This document shows, in pieces, positions 23,301 through 35,390 of a stretch of DNA of 64,000 bases. Made by a program: the position numbers and the translations under genes. The notes under the pieces are model-generated. The model was not told the DNA's origin and did no database searches. It saw only the letters and a list, made by a program, of their open reading frames with translations. The DNA is from Oscheius onirici. Its lineage: Eukaryota; Nematoda; Chromadorea; Rhabditida; Rhabditidae. The stretch is taken from assembly GCA_932521025.1 (NCBI GenBank), contig OW051468.1, positions 496,064-560,063 on the forward strand, in the 5' to 3' direction. Within the stretch, counting starts at the first letter, position 1, and each line of letters opens with the position of its first letter.

Positions 23301-26300
23301 ACCTGTAGCAGTGAAGACAGTTTTCTGGAAGAAGTTTTTGGCTCGGACGTCGTACAAGTTTATTTCCATTTCCAACAGCTCCTGGTGAGCCTCCGAGAAC
23401 AGCAGAAAAGTTTTCAAAATATGGCCAAAATTATGGGGGATTTGGACGCTAGATGGGGAGCTGGTGGCTACAAAAATGGCTGGAGAATTGACCCGGCAGG
23501 CAGCTTGGCACCGGCTCCTTCTGAAGGATTTTGGAGCTATCCACATCCGGCGGTCTATTTGGCCTTAATGGCCAACTATATTCAAGAGTATTTGCACTTT
23601 TTGAGATGGTAAGTCGGAAAATAATGAAGAAAGAAAAAAAATAACTTTTGATACTCGGTCAGGCTACGAAGCCAATAGAATTGGTCGAGTTGGAGCAAAA
23701 TTTGAGAGGATACAATCCGTCCAGAAAAGATGGACCTATACATTTGACGATGTGAGACCCGTTGCCTGGAAAACGCTAAAGACGACAGCTTCCTGCTGGG
23801 TTACTGTAGATTTCTTCGCGACGGAACCAACAGCACCAGTCCTTTAAACTTTAGCGGTTTATCATGCGAAAATATTGTTCCGTCCTCAAACTAGCAGCAA
23901 AACAATGCTATTGTCAAATATTTACCGCTGGCAGAGACATCATTAGTTTGCGTGTTTTCACCTTACAAAAATGCGCGTGTTTTGAATCTGTAAGACCGGA
24001 AAGGTCCTCTGTAGGCCACCATCTTACCGACTGCGCTATTCTGGAAAGGCGGCCGGGTCCTCATAAATGCGCCGCAGACTCGCTTCAATCCCAAAACTAG
24101 TTGAAATCACGTAACTTTCAGCGTCTACCCACAAGTCGGCGTCCTGGCACACGGCTCCAATATCTCGCGCATGTACCTGGGACAGGAAGATCTGCCGGAA
24201 CTGTTGCCACCATCGAAGCAGCAACATCATCAGCGCAGAGGACAGAAGAGTAAGTTTTTCACTTCAAAGTCGCGTTCAAATTATAAAATTCCTGGGTTTC
24301 CTAGCCCTTCTCCAAGTCGTTGAAATTTTCTGGCAGATTTATCAGCTATTTGGAGGGTCTTTCTGGTAGAATTGGTAGCCGTTTCGGCTTAATTTTGGGA
24401 AGATTTCGAGACTCTCATTGGCCTTTTATCCTGCTAGATTCGGCACCTTTGAGAGACTCTGAGGCTTTTTTTGGTTGCCATTTTGGGAAGATTCGGAAGG
24501 TAATTTGAGGATTTTTGCAAGCCTGTTCAGTTTTTAGGGATTCGACCGTTTTTCAAATATTGAGGCACATCTGCATCATTGTTGCCATTGTTGCCCACAA
24601 AAATGGTGGGTGAAGATTTGTTTAGGCACGTTGAAATGATGCCACGCCATGAATGGCTCTCTTTGTCTCTTTCTGTCGAGTTTCTTTTTTCTCCTCTGGA
24701 TGAGCCAGCTGAATAAACTTGAAAGAAAGAGATGGCTATGAATCAGCAGATAGTTCCAAAAATGGGAGAGGGAGGGGCAGTCTCGGGGAAACTCGGCTTT
24801 CCTCGGAACTACTGTAAAAACAGGATTTCCTGCTGTTTTATCTGGTAAAGATTACGCTCCTTCAAACTGCTTAAAATCTTGCTTTTCCGACTTTCTGAGA
24901 ATGATTGAAATAGCGGGAAAAGTCAGCTTCGCCCCTCCCTAAAAACAGATCCGGGCACCAGGTGAAGGTTGCCTTTATAACGTCCAGTATCATTCGCCCC
25001 GATACGATGTTTAGGGTAAAGAGACGTCGTTTTTCCCCTTTTCTGTTGCATCAAAACAGCTGTTTTGGCTCCAAATTTGTAGCTTTCCGTAGACCGATTT
25101 TCTCTCATAAAAACGGCTGTTTTGGCTTCAAATTTGCATCTTTTTGCAGCCCGTTTTTGCCTGTATTTGCTCTCGGCAAAACGTAAGCTGTTCCACGCGG
25201 AGAGAGTTCCTCCTCTCGTCTAGCCGTTTAGTGCTTTTGAGCGACCTGGGCACGAAATGTGAAAGAGACTGAGAGATAGTGCGAACGGGAGAGGCTCTTG
25301 TGCTGTGGCAAGGGCGCCCAGTCGGCGAAAACCAATCGATGCTCGATATACGTGCGCTCTACTCTTTTTCGGGCCCCTGGCTGACCCAAACTTCATATGT
25401 TCCGTTTGAATTTGGCGCCGGTTTCTGTTATGTCTAGACCGCCCGTATGAGTCATTAGACGCATACGGTTTCTCTCCTCGCCGCTAACTAGATGCAGACA
25501 GCCGTATTGTCCAGCCGGAGCGCCACAGTTTGAATATTGAGGCTTTTAACCATGTTTTTTTACCTTCTCCGCCAAATAATGACAGTTTTTTAACCTCCCA
25601 ATATAGTTTGCTAATCTGCAGCGAAAACATGGGGTTTTCACCTGTTACAGGAGCTTTTTAAGCCTGTTTTCGACTCCAACATGGTACAGATTTTGTCGGC
25701 TAGCTCTTTGTTTCGTTAGCTAGTTTTTACGGACTGAGAAGACGGCCAGTGATAGTTTTTTCTCTGCGCGCCAGTTTGTCACACCACGCCACGGGTCTTC
25801 CCCTCGTGTACTTTTGATTCAAACAGCATATTTGAAGGCGCTCGTGAACTTTTGTGACCTATTTTCCCCTACTTCTTTTGCCTGATTTCCACTTTTTTAC
25901 ACAATTTCGTAGGAAGTTGGATCTTCCGAAAGTTCTAGTCGTCCAGGCTTGAAAACTCTCTTTCTCTCTCAACTTGAAAAAATCGCCCCGTTTTACCCAT
26001 TTCCACAATAAGCTGCCACCCCTGAAAATTTTAGTCGTCCCGACTCGAAGAAAAGCAATTGGCAGTTCCTAGACAGCACAATTGGCCTCTTATCTCTCAG
26101 CATCTGATAGCACTCTGTCCGCAACAGTCTCTGTCTCTCAGAGATTGATTTTCTATACTCCTCCCTTTGAATTTTACTGCCCCATTCTCAGCCAAAAAAG
26201 GCAAACAATCGACAATCTTGGCCTTGAAAGGTAGCCTGTTTTTATAGCCAGTCGATGATGGAAAGAGTCACGAGCAACAATATTCTAAAAAAGGGCCGCG

Positions 26301-29300
26301 GCTATCGATTTCCAGACGTTTTTTGGTTAAAAATTAGCATAATTTAAGCCCCATTTTGACGCCTTTCCCACTTGTTATTCTCCTCATCTGACCGCTCAAA
26401 TCGGCCGACAACTGGCAATTTGTAGGCCGAGAAAATTATACTTTTCCGTGCTGTCCCACGCACTTTTCAAGCTCTTTCCGTCCTGAAATTAATCAATTTG
26501 AGCAAAATTTATGGTATGTTTTGATGAAGAACCGTTTCTAGTCTTTTCGAGACCGAATTGAGCCGATTTTAGCACACATCCCGTTTGTCCTTCTTTTCGT
26601 TCCTGAAATCTTACTCACACTTCTCACACTCTCTCGGTCCAAATATCGTCGTTTTTCTTCAGAAACATCTCTGACATACGGATATTTAAACGGGTTCCCT
26701 GTAGCTCAAAAATATGGCTGAAACGGCCGTCTTCTGTACTCCGGGAGTCAACCAGCCAACGTGTAGCAGCTACGGCAAGCTGTGGCGGAGCAAATTACCA
26801 TCTAAAAACAGTCCTCCCGAATGGTGTACTCATCGTGGAGGCGGCGGTATGAGTCCGTCGGACAGTGGAGCCTCCACGTCGTCATCTCTGCCCCCAAGCT
26901 CGAGTCCAGCGATAACTGAAGAAGAATTAAGTGATGAAGGAGAAATTTTGGATGAGGAGCAGCGGGCATGGAGGGAGAAAATTGAGCCCATGACGGACGA
27001 GGAGCTGGAATATGTGGAATGGGCGCATGCTAGGAGCAAATTTTTGGACATTTACGCAGAGCCGAGTCTGAGGTTTTATGTGGCTCCGAGGCCGCCTTTT
27101 GCCTTACCAATAGTTCCACTGTCAGATTGTCTTGTTCGCTATAAAAGAGGTAATTTGGGGCACTTTAAGTTAAAATTGCCCTGCAAGGCATAAAAGAACC
27201 AAACATCGAAAAAAATCACCTGAAAAAACCGTTGATATAACCTTTTCTCTGGCCCCTCAGATTAGACCCGCACGCAATTGAGCTTGCTCTGGCGTTGATT
27301 ACGGGGTAAACTTTATCTTTACCTTATAACCTTTTACTTTTACTGAATTTATGGTCCCTTTTTTGCCAGACCATTTTTGGGATAAGAACGGGTTACTGTA
27401 GCTTCAAAGTTTGGGTCAGGTGTATTACAATCGAAAGAAGTCAGTGTGGTACCAAATATTTTGGCAGCTGTTGCGTTCCGGCACAGAAAATTGCTCGAAA
27501 CCTAGAAAAAACGAGCCAGACGGGGGCTAGCAGCTCTCCGTATTACATTCCAAGAAAACGTTTTTCCTCTTTTTCTCGATCTAATTTCTCCATTTTCAGG
27601 TGAGACGCCGCTTTCTCTGCTAGCTGCTTCAGAATCTCCTGCTGTTGATGGTAAAAGTGGTGAGTTTTTTTTGTGTATTTTCGTCTTCAAAAACGTTGGC
27701 AATTGAGTATAAAGCAAGGTTCCGGCGTGTTATTTGGTGACGTAAGACTATGCATATACCGGTTTCGGTATCTGATGGGCGGTGACAGAGAGAAGAACGG
27801 CTTGGAATAGTAAGGGAAATGTGACATAACAAGCTAGAAAAAGTACTGGACTTTCTGCTAGAAATGGAGCTGAAACTGCCGCTATTTTTATGCCTGTTTT
27901 CCAAGCTGAAAACCGACTGTTTCTGCTCAATTCAGTTATGTTCAAAAACATGCGGTTTTTGAATGTGAAAAGCTTGAAAAACTTTGCTTAAAAATGTTCG
28001 CAATCTGTCTCTGTCTCTCTCTTCCAAACAAGCCCGTTTTTTTGCGATTTGACCAAGAACCGAAGAAAAGCGCTTCTGTTCCTGTACGAACTGTAATTAC
28101 GACTTTTTTGTCTAAATTTCAAAAGTTACGACGTAGTTTGCCGCTTCGCTTGTATTAGAGTTGAGGACTGAGAGTCTCATGCTGTGACGTAAGTACTTTT
28201 AGCTCCGACGACGAGTTCTGTGCCTGTAACTTGTTTGCCGCGCCTGTTTCACACTACTCGCGCCCTTTTCCCCAGGAGTCGGCTTTTAGTTTCTGGTCTT
28301 TTGACGTCCGCTCGGGAATTTTTTCGTGTAGAAATACTAGTCTCTCAAATTCTTATGAATTCGCGTATTTTTTGCGCTAATACAGGCAAAATGATCAATT
28401 TCAACGAAATGAACAAAAATGCTAATAATTTTTTCTTTCAGATCTCCCTTTGAGTCCTCCGAATGCACCACCATCTCCGCCGCCCAGCGAGCCAGTGGAT
28501 CATAGCGGCCAGTTTGAGATCTCAAAAATGGATGTGGTACGTTCTTCTAAGCTTCTTTACAAATGTCATTCCTCTCTAGCCCTTATTTTTTAGCTAAGCG
28601 AGCAGATTTGGCATTTCCACAACAAGATTACGCAGAGGGAGAGCACGTTGACGCGGAAGCTGTCGCTCCGGGATATGCTCTACTACGCCATCAGTCCCAT
28701 TTTCCCCATGTGCGGATTGTACGTCGTCGGCTCGTCGCTGAACGGCTTCGGCAACGACAAGTCAGATATGGATTTGTGCTTGATGATCACGAACAAGGAT
28801 CTCGACCAGAAGACGGACGCCGTCGTCGTCCTCAATATGATCTCCAGTGCCCTGCAAAAGATGGACTGGGTCGCCACTCAGAAGCTCATTTTGGCCAAGG
28901 TTGGTCATTTTTTTTTTGTCTTTTAGCCAGAAATCACCTTTTTAGCCCCAAAAACGCTAAATTTTAGGTCCCGATCTTGAGAATAAAGTTCCAAGAGCCA
29001 TTCGATGACATTACCGTCGATCTCAACGCCAACAACTCTGTCGCCATAAAGAACACCCATCTATTGTGCTACTATTCCTCCTGTAAGTGTTTTTGCGAAA
29101 GATTTGACTGTGAAAACAGTTCTTGACAAAAGGCCCGTTTTTAGAAGGAAAGATGTCATTTTTCGCCCCTGTCTTTGAAGACGCTGAAAATGCGACTATT
29201 TTGGTCTATTTTCGGCTAAATTTCATCTCCGAACGAATATTTTACGTGATTGCCTTCAAATACTTGTTTTGGAAAAAAGCGGAAAACGAGCTATTTTAAA

Positions 29301-30749
29301 GAATAGGCTCTGTCGGCGATTATCATCGTTTTACATCCATAATTTTCAGTCGACTGGCGCGTCCGGCCTCTAGTCTCCATCGTGAAGGAATGGGCCAAGA
29401 AGAAGGGCATCAACGACGCCAATCGCAGCTCCTTTACCAGCTATTCGCTCGTCCTAATGGTCATTCATTACCTACAATGTAAGCTCCTTTTCTGGCTTAG
29501 TTTTCGTCGTCCTTGGGCTAAAAGCAGCTCATTTTTCACCAAACTTTGTCTTTTTTTACGTAATGCTGGCCTGGTTTAGCAAAAGTGCTCAATTCGGCTT
29601 TTTTTGCAGAATACACCATTTTCTCTCATTTTAAGCCAAAAAATACCCCATTTTCAGGCGGAGTACAGCCACCGATATTGCCATCGCTGCAGGCCAAGTA
29701 TCCGAAGCGCTTCCATCACCGTCTGGACGTCAGAACGTTGAGTGTGACGCAGCCACTGAACATCGAAGGCGACTGGACCTACCATGATAAGGCCACCTTA
29801 GGAGAGCTGCTCATCGGCTTCCTCAAGTATTTTTCCAGCAAATTTGAGTAAGTTTTGGCTCTTTTTCTAAAAAAAAATATTTTTTTATAGTTATGATGCC
29901 CAAGCTATATCGGTTCGTGAGGGCAAGTTAATTAGTCGGACACAGGTCACGCGTTCGAATGGTCATTCTGAGAGCCGGAGTGTGACGTGGAGATCTCAAT
30001 GGAGGTGCATTTGCATTGAGGTAAGGAAGCTCTTTCTTTTTCAGTTTTTTTTTCGAAGATACTGCCCCTTTTTCGTATATTTCTAAGCCTTTTACCGATC
30101 GCTTTTATTTAAAGTTGACCAAAATATGCTTAATTAATAGTCCCTGAACTCGAGAGAAAGTCTATTTTTCAGGAACCCTTCACGTACAACAACACGGCTC
30201 ATTCGATCTACGACGAGATGGTCTTCAGTGCCATCAAGAAGGCTTTTGAAGAAGCTCACGACGAGCTGGATAGAACGAGAGATATCAACCGTCTTCTGGC
30301 ATGCACTCCGATTACAGTCGTTCCTCCTAATAATGGGTTCGTTTTTTTACCATCATTTCTTCCAGAATTGGAGAAAAACGTGTTTTTTCAAACAAGCGGC
30401 GTTACCTGTCCAGATTTCTTTAGCAGAACGTCAAAAACACGGCCCCTTATCCATTTTTTTTTTCGTTTTTAGAAGGAAAACTGCTAAAAGTGTATGTAAA
30501 AGTCAGGCTTTCGGTTATTTTCGTCCAGAAACGAAAAGGACAATCAAAGGACGAAAAAGGAACGTTTACATTTTTAAAGCAAAATATCATTTTAGTCGTT
30601 TTGAAGCTTAAATTAGTCCGTAAATTCTATGTTGTGTCGTGCTACCATAATCCTCTGAACGTTTCATTTCTCCCCTTAGTTTCTCGTTTTTCAGAGCCAC
30701 AGCCTACGTCTACAATGGAATAGGCGGAGGAGATTCGTCGCCGCGCTAG
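17356..30749 (+). CDS. gld-2: GLD-2-type cytoplasmic poly(A) polymerase with three apparent first exons
   Basis: The catalytic part is clear: exons 28594-28899, 28968-29082, 29350-29478, 29658-29847, 29891-30020, 30173-30336 and 30695-30749. It has the nucleotidyltransferase signature LYVVGSSLNGFGNDKSDMD with the DxD pair, the third aspartate in ITVDLNANNSV, WVATQKLILAKVPI, RVRPLVSIVKEWAKKKGIND, SSYSLVLMVIHYLQ-like and GELLIGFLKYFSSKFDYDAQ. GLD-2 adds adenosines to cytoplasmic mRNA tails and acts in germline and oocyte development with RNA-binding partners. Two small linker exons (27600-27659, 28442-28536) precede it. Upstream, three exon sets splice to these in compatible phase: 17356-17384 plus 17461-17586, then 23049-23608, both of which could join 24122-24249, and 26714-27149, which joins 27600 directly. 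They encode disordered, serine/proline-rich N-termini. This suggests alternative promoters. There is an insertion of about 15 residues before CICIEEPF relative to relatives. Confidence 0.9.
17587..23048. other. Long gld-2 intron region, no internal gene supported
   Basis: About 5.5 kb. It contains the CGGACCGG palindrome (17612-17821), a minus-strand open frame of 79 codons at 17976-18215 without homologue or splice support, and a half-tRNA-like CTTGGCGCAGTGGTAGCATG at 18571. Otherwise it is A/T-rich, unremarkable DNA. The open frames listed by simple scanning look random. Confidence 0.5.
17612..17821. repeat. CGGACCGG word-palindrome element
   Basis: Bounded by CAAGCATGTGCGCTCGGACC and its complement GGTCCAGCGCACATGCTTG. 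The interior is built from CGGACCGG/GGTCCGGACC words with spacers such as CAATTTAAAAATCGGACC. Confidence 0.8.
24250..26713. other. gld-2 intron region, no feature seen
   Basis: About 2.5 kb between the 24122-24249 exon and the third first exon. It shows no conserved exon, repeat array or RNA gene that I can identify. Confidence 0.5.
27236..27335 (+). mobile_element. Introner-like short insertion, copy 2
   Basis: An element of 78 bp (27247-27324) flanked by an 11-bp direct repeat TATAACCTTTT (27236-27246 and 27325-27335). It matches the copy at 1491-1574 over about 70 bases with only a few differences, including the words ACCCGCACGCAATTGAGC and GGGGTAAACTTTATCTTT. It lies inside the gld-2 intron between 27149 and 27600, in the same orientation as its host gene, as copy 1 does. 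Confidence 0.8.
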
Positions 30750-32510
30750 TTTTATCAGAAGCGGATGATCAACGAGAGATTTCTTCCAATATACACCCAC
30801 ACCAATTTACGGTTCCCCCTTTTTTATCTGTAAAAAAAGAAGAGATAAAGTTATGTCTTTCTGTATTTTCTCTTCTCCTTTTCAAATTCGTGAAGGGGAG
30901 AAAGTTCGGAAGGAGAGAGTGAAAAGAAATAGGGTCAGCGGGTCGATCGGGACAGGAGATGGGGCTCACTTTCGCCCCCTTTCTAATGACTAGTCTCTCT
31001 GTCTCCCAAGTCGCGAGACTTTCTCTTCGGCCGTTCGATGAGTTTTACAGTACTTTCTTTCCAATTTTGAGCGTGAAACGAGCATGATGGAGACAGAGAG
31101 AGCCACAGTTAGACAGCTTTCGTTCCGTTCTCTTACAGTATCCAGAGCTTGCAAGAGTTCCTACAGTAGTCGAAGTGATGTAGTTTTTCGCGATTAACTC
31201 ATCAAAATTGAGCCAGAAAGTTGAAGGAACTGTGACCCAGTTCAGATTCCAATTTCCCTCTCGCTCTGTCCCTCCGAAAGCGAACAGTCCAGGCAAATTG
31301 CCCAAAGTTTCCGGGAAGATGAGGGCCAATTATACTCCCTCTCCCTTTCGAGAAAAGGGTCAATCGGGAGAGCTAGACTGTCCCTCAGTCGGTACTCTCT
31401 CTCAGCCGCCTCCTCAAACATCCGTGCCACGCCTACCTTTGTCAAACATTGCTCTACTGGGTCGTTCGGTCGATGAGGTCAACTCTCTCTTAGCTCTGAA
31501 GAGGCTGCACCTACTCTAGGTAATCTCACTCTCTCTGTCGCTCATCTAGCTCAATATTTGAGTAGGATTTGTTTTGGGTTGGAGTGGGGTCAGGGTACAG
31601 TGACAGAGACTTGGACAGTGACAAGAAAAGAGACGGAGAGTGACAGAGATGAGGACAAGGAGAGAGAGTCTTTGGAATAAGGAGAGATGGTCCCAGACCA
31701 GGTTATTAGGACAGAGAGAGACAGGGACGAGATACAGACCGAGAGACTGATCTAGTTACTAGGACTGAGTATGAGACCGAGACTTGGACTGGGAAAAGAG
31801 CAAAAAGCAAACAACTGGTAATTCGAATTGTCCTGTACTGCTGTACTATTCCAGACAGTCTCTGTCCCTCCCTCTTTCTCTTTATTTTTTTGAAAAAAGA
31901 ATGTTGCGTGTCTTTGTCAGCTTATCCTTTCAAAAAAAAATGTTGCGTGTCCCTTTCAGGCTTATCCAGACTATCCACAAGGTCATCAATCTTTGAACCC
32001 GTCAGACAACGGGCTATAAATTGCTCCGAGTGCACTTGTTGTCCTCTTCGTCTCTCTCTCTCTCTCTCTCTCTTACACACCCATGTCCTCCAGGTGTTCC
32101 CACCTGCTGCCAGATCCTTGTCAAATTGGTCTCCTTTAATTTTCTAAACAGTGATTTTTGGTTGGATGTCTTACAGCAAGAAGAGTGTAACACATCTTTG
32201 AGGTCAGGGTGGGAGGAAAGTGTTGCTCTCTTCCAGCTGATCTGCTTTTCTGACTCTCCTCTCTCAGACTCTTGTTCTGAATTTTTGAGATTCAGACCGT
32301 CTCTGTGGTTCTATCTCTTCGTCCTTCCGTCTTACTGTCTCCCAGACTCTCTGTCCCTTTGTCTCTCTGACTCTCGCTCTATCACTCAGTTTCTCTCCCA
32401 GTTTTACTGTCTCTCTCTCTCTCTCTCAGTCAATCTCTCTGTTTTTACTGTCCCTCTGTCTCCCTGTCCCTGTCCTCTCAGACTCTCTGTCACCCCCTTC
32501 TACTCATAGG
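30750..32510. other. Gene-poor stretch with weak coding hints
   Basis: Downstream of gld-2. A frame from 31319 (MRANYTPSPFREKGQ) to a stop at 31517-31519 has ordinary amino acid composition, but its stop sits at a donor-like TAG|GTAATC. Near 31900-31970 the segment GTTGCGTGTC(TTTG/CCTTT)CAG(G)CTTATCC is duplicated, giving two 3' splice-site-like sequences. Neither makes a convincing gene. Confidence 0.3.
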
Positions 32511-32637
32511 CCCTCCCACGTGGTGTCCCGTCACGGAACACCTCCCACGTTGACTCCCTCTCCTCCTCCGAAAAGAGTCGAGCAATTGTCAAGCAGATGG
32601 CCTCGCCTCCCCTCGAAGAGCACTCGCTCGTTTGCTG
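32511..32637 (+). CDS. Isolated exon of unknown gene
   Basis: Preceded by CTACTCATAG and followed by GTAAGATC. In the middle frame it reads LPRGVPSRNTSHVDSLSSSE and continues to EEHSLVC. High GC and open reading suggest real coding, but partner exons are not clear. A possible continuation starts after CTCTCCACAG at 32800. Product unknown. Confidence 0.3.
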
Positions 32638-33025
32638 TAAGATCTTGGGGCGCACCAGAGGCGCGGGGGAGGAGGTGCCGTCGGGGGCGGGAGAGGGCTC
32701 CCGCCCTCTAACGGCATCCACTCTTCGGTGCTCGTCCTGCTGTTGCTCTCTGTCTCTCTCTCCCCTGTGTTCAATCGATCCGACTACCTCTCTCCACAGG
32801 CACTCTAGGGAGAGAGAGAGTCTCTGTATGTTTGTACTGTGTGCCGCTGCGGCTCAGTCCAGCCCAGCCTCGTTGTAATGTGCTCTCATTGGGAGCAGGG
32901 AGGAAGTCGCGCAGCTGCTCTCAGGCGACCTCGTAGTCTCATTTACAGTTCTTACTCTCTTCTTTCCTCCCCTCTTTCCTTTCTCTAGAACTTTCAAAAG
33001 AAAAGGCAAAAGAGTTTTGGTCGAG

Positions 33026-33088
33026 CTGGACACGAACTCCGAACCTTCTGGCATGAATCCAACCTTGTAACCATTACGCCAAACAGAA
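33026..33088 (-). pseudogene. tRNA-like sequence 1
   Basis: On the minus strand TTTGGCGTAATGG resembles a tRNA A box, and GGAGTTCGTGTCC about 35 bases on resembles a B box. No consistent 7-bp acceptor stem, so it is probably a pseudogene or SINE head. Confidence 0.4.
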
Positions 33089-33884
33089 TTTTCGGTATTA
33101 GTTTTCTGATCATATTGCCACTGTTCCTCGTACAACACGATTCAAACTTTCCAATTAAACCGCATTTTTACCTCTTAAACACTTATTTTGGAGCTTTAGT
33201 CTTTTACAAAGTTCTAGATTTTGCTCTCGGCTATAATTTTCGTTCTAGATTTTGATTTGGGCTACATCGCAAAGCTTGAAAAGCAAGCCATCATCCAGAA
33301 AACGGCGCCTAGAAAAACCACATGTTTTGCCAGATGTTGATTCTTGACTTCGGAACAGCCTCCCTCTCTCGAGGCTGTCAGCTCAAAATAACACGGCGAG
33401 AAGGTTCTGGACCAAAAAGAACGAAAAGTTCTAAATGACAGGCTTTTGTTTTTTGAAGGGAGAACTTTGAAGTTTTCTATAGCAGTTTCTCCAGACCTGT
33501 CCGCTTTTTCCAAGTCTCTGTTCAAAAATCATCTCGACAGTTCCTTCTTGTTCCAGAGGAAGAACTGTCACTTATTCTCAGTCAAGTTTTGGGGCGCAAA
33601 CGTTCGTTTAAAAGTTTGAGGCCACGAGGTTATCAAAGCCAATTAGTGGACATAAGATTTCCTTCCCACTTTCTCCAAGCGATACCGTTTCTCCAATATT
33701 TTTTTATCCTTACCAAAGTCTTTAACAGTTTTTAAGGAGCTTAATTTCTAGAGACTCTCTCCCTGCTGTAGGTAGACTTTTAGTTCTTTGTTACCGTCTG
33801 GATCAGGATACACCACCCCCGGAACATTTATTTTGAAGACAATTTCGTAGTAAAAAAGCAAAAAAAAAACTTTTTTAATGAGAG

Positions 33885-33955
33885 GAATTGAACTGGACCA
33901 GTGTGTCGATTTGTAATCGAACACGTTACCACTGCGCCAAGCGGGAAAGCCGAGT
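33885..33955 (-). pseudogene. tRNA-like sequence 2
   Basis: Minus strand: CTTGGCGCAGTGGTAACG (A-box-like), TCGATTACAAATCGA hairpin, GGTCCAGTTCAATTCC (B-box-like). The hairpin gives no standard anticodon loop. Related B-box strings are at 50960 and 56565. Confidence 0.5.
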
Positions 33956-33997
33956 CCTCCTTCTGATACGCTAATGAACGTAGATAATCGGCACTGG

Positions 33998-34048
33998 GGA
34001 CTTGAACTGTGGGCCAATTGAACCAATTGACTGAGGGACCCTATGTCG
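33998..34048 (-). pseudogene. tRNA-like sequence 3
   Basis: Minus strand: CCCTCAGTCAATTGGTT then CACAGTTCAAGTCCCCAGTG, which has a good B box. Short, with a reduced anticodon arm. Confidence 0.4.
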
Positions 34049-34340
34049 CCAGATTTTTTTTTCATCGAAAGATAGACCGGATTGAACGCCAAAACCTTTA
34101 TGAAAGATAGCGTGTTTGAGTCAGTTTTAAAGCTGACCTTGTTCTCTCCATCAATCATACCATCAAATTATGTTTACACAACTGCTTTCACCACAGATCG
34201 TGTGCTCGTAAATCGACCTTTCAGGCCTCTTCTCTTTCTACAATCAGTCTTTTGAATACCCCACTAATCAGTTGACCTCCCCACTTCTAAAGCCGCCCAG
34301 AGCTCCGTGCTTCTTTGCATCCCCATACGGCATTGTGGCT

Positions 34341-34727
34341 ATGGAATGTAAAGAAGTATGTAACTCTGACGGATGCCCTTTCATTTTTTTTTACAATCCC
34401 GGCACTCTGAGAGAGAAGGCGGAGTTTAAAGTGCGCACACATGCACACGTTGTTCGTACGGAGAATGAGGGTGGAGGAGGTCGAGACGAAGTCTTTGGGT
34501 AAGTCGGAAGACAGAGAGACAGTCAGAAAGAGGGACAGAGCGACAGAGAGAGTTAACTTCATTCAATATTTTGAACCGTTTGATGGTTTGGTTTTTCTAG
34601 GAACTGCATGCATACAGTGGGCTTTTTCCTCACGACAGTAGGCCCTCAATGCCTTCTTCCTCACAGCATTGCTTCAGCGCGAGCTGGTCAAAGCAGAGTA
34701 TGTCAAACTCTTCAATCTTCTTATTAA
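34341..34727 (+). CDS. Small hypothetical protein, two exons
   Basis: Exon 1 from ATG at 34341 (MECKEVCNSDGCPFIFFYN) to GG|GTAAGT (34498). Exon 2 follows TTTTTCTAG (34601) and continues in frame to TAA at 34725-34727. About 95 residues with several cysteines and a glutamate/glycine-rich middle. No family recognised; moderate only because both splice sites are good. Confidence 0.3.
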
Positions 34728-34996
34728 AAATTATTAGCCGATTGGTCACCGAACCTAAAAAAAAGCTAAAATTTTCGGTGATTTTATAGTCTTACATTAG
34801 AGCAGTGAGAAGAGAGCGAAGAGGATGAAAAATTTCATCTCGACCAGGGGAATGTGAAGGAAAGAATGAGTATTAAAGGACCAGATTGAATTTGTATTCA
34901 GCATAAGAACTAGGTGTCTGTCTGAGAGAAAACAGTCTCTAGACAGTTCTGTTTCTATCTCTCTGTCTGGCCGAAACATCTGCTTGACAGCTCTGA

Positions 34997-35089
34997 CCAG
35001 GGATGAGCGGATACCGGATTTCCGGATAGCGCCAATTTGAATTTGGCTATGTATTTGGCCTATGTATTTGGAGTTGGTGCGCATCCCTG
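34997..35089. repeat. Small word-palindrome element (GGATACCGGATTTCCGGAT)
   Basis: Begins CCAGGGATGAGCGGATACCGG and ends GCGCATCCCTG. The termini resemble those of the larger elements at 41285 and 49208. Confidence 0.55.
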
Positions 35090-35390
35090 ATTCCGACATG
35101 TCTTCTGATCCAGCTGTCGAACAGTTTTCCATCCCCAAAAAGGCAGCAGAAACAGCACGAACAAACTTTTATTAAGTCCGAATTTCAGAGTTTATCCAAA
35201 TCTGGGCGGCTTACAGTAGGCCTTTCCGCCGCGGCATTAACGGCTGGTGGTAGAGTAGAACTGCTGTGATTCCGTCCTCTTCATGTATCGTATATCGAAC
35301 ACGTATCAGTAAATTTTCATTCAGTAAAGAAAAAGAATAAGAAATGCAGAATTTCTCAACGCGTTTATTCTAATGGAAAAACTCATCAAC

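Larger units (their letters stand above)
33748..34158 (-). other. Open frame spanning two tRNA-like relics; doubtful gene
   Basis: A frame starting MIDGENKVSFKTDSN runs through two tRNA-like sequences and ends in VFKINVPGVVYPDPDGNKEL...GESL. The last 40 residues look like a genuine strand-rich exon; the middle is non-coding. If real, it is a two-exon gene whose intron holds the relics. I found no homologue. Confidence 0.25.

Noticed and set aside
29930-29975. B-box-like GCGTTCGAATGG in a gld-2 exon
   Set aside because: Lies within a clear coding exon; no tRNA fold.
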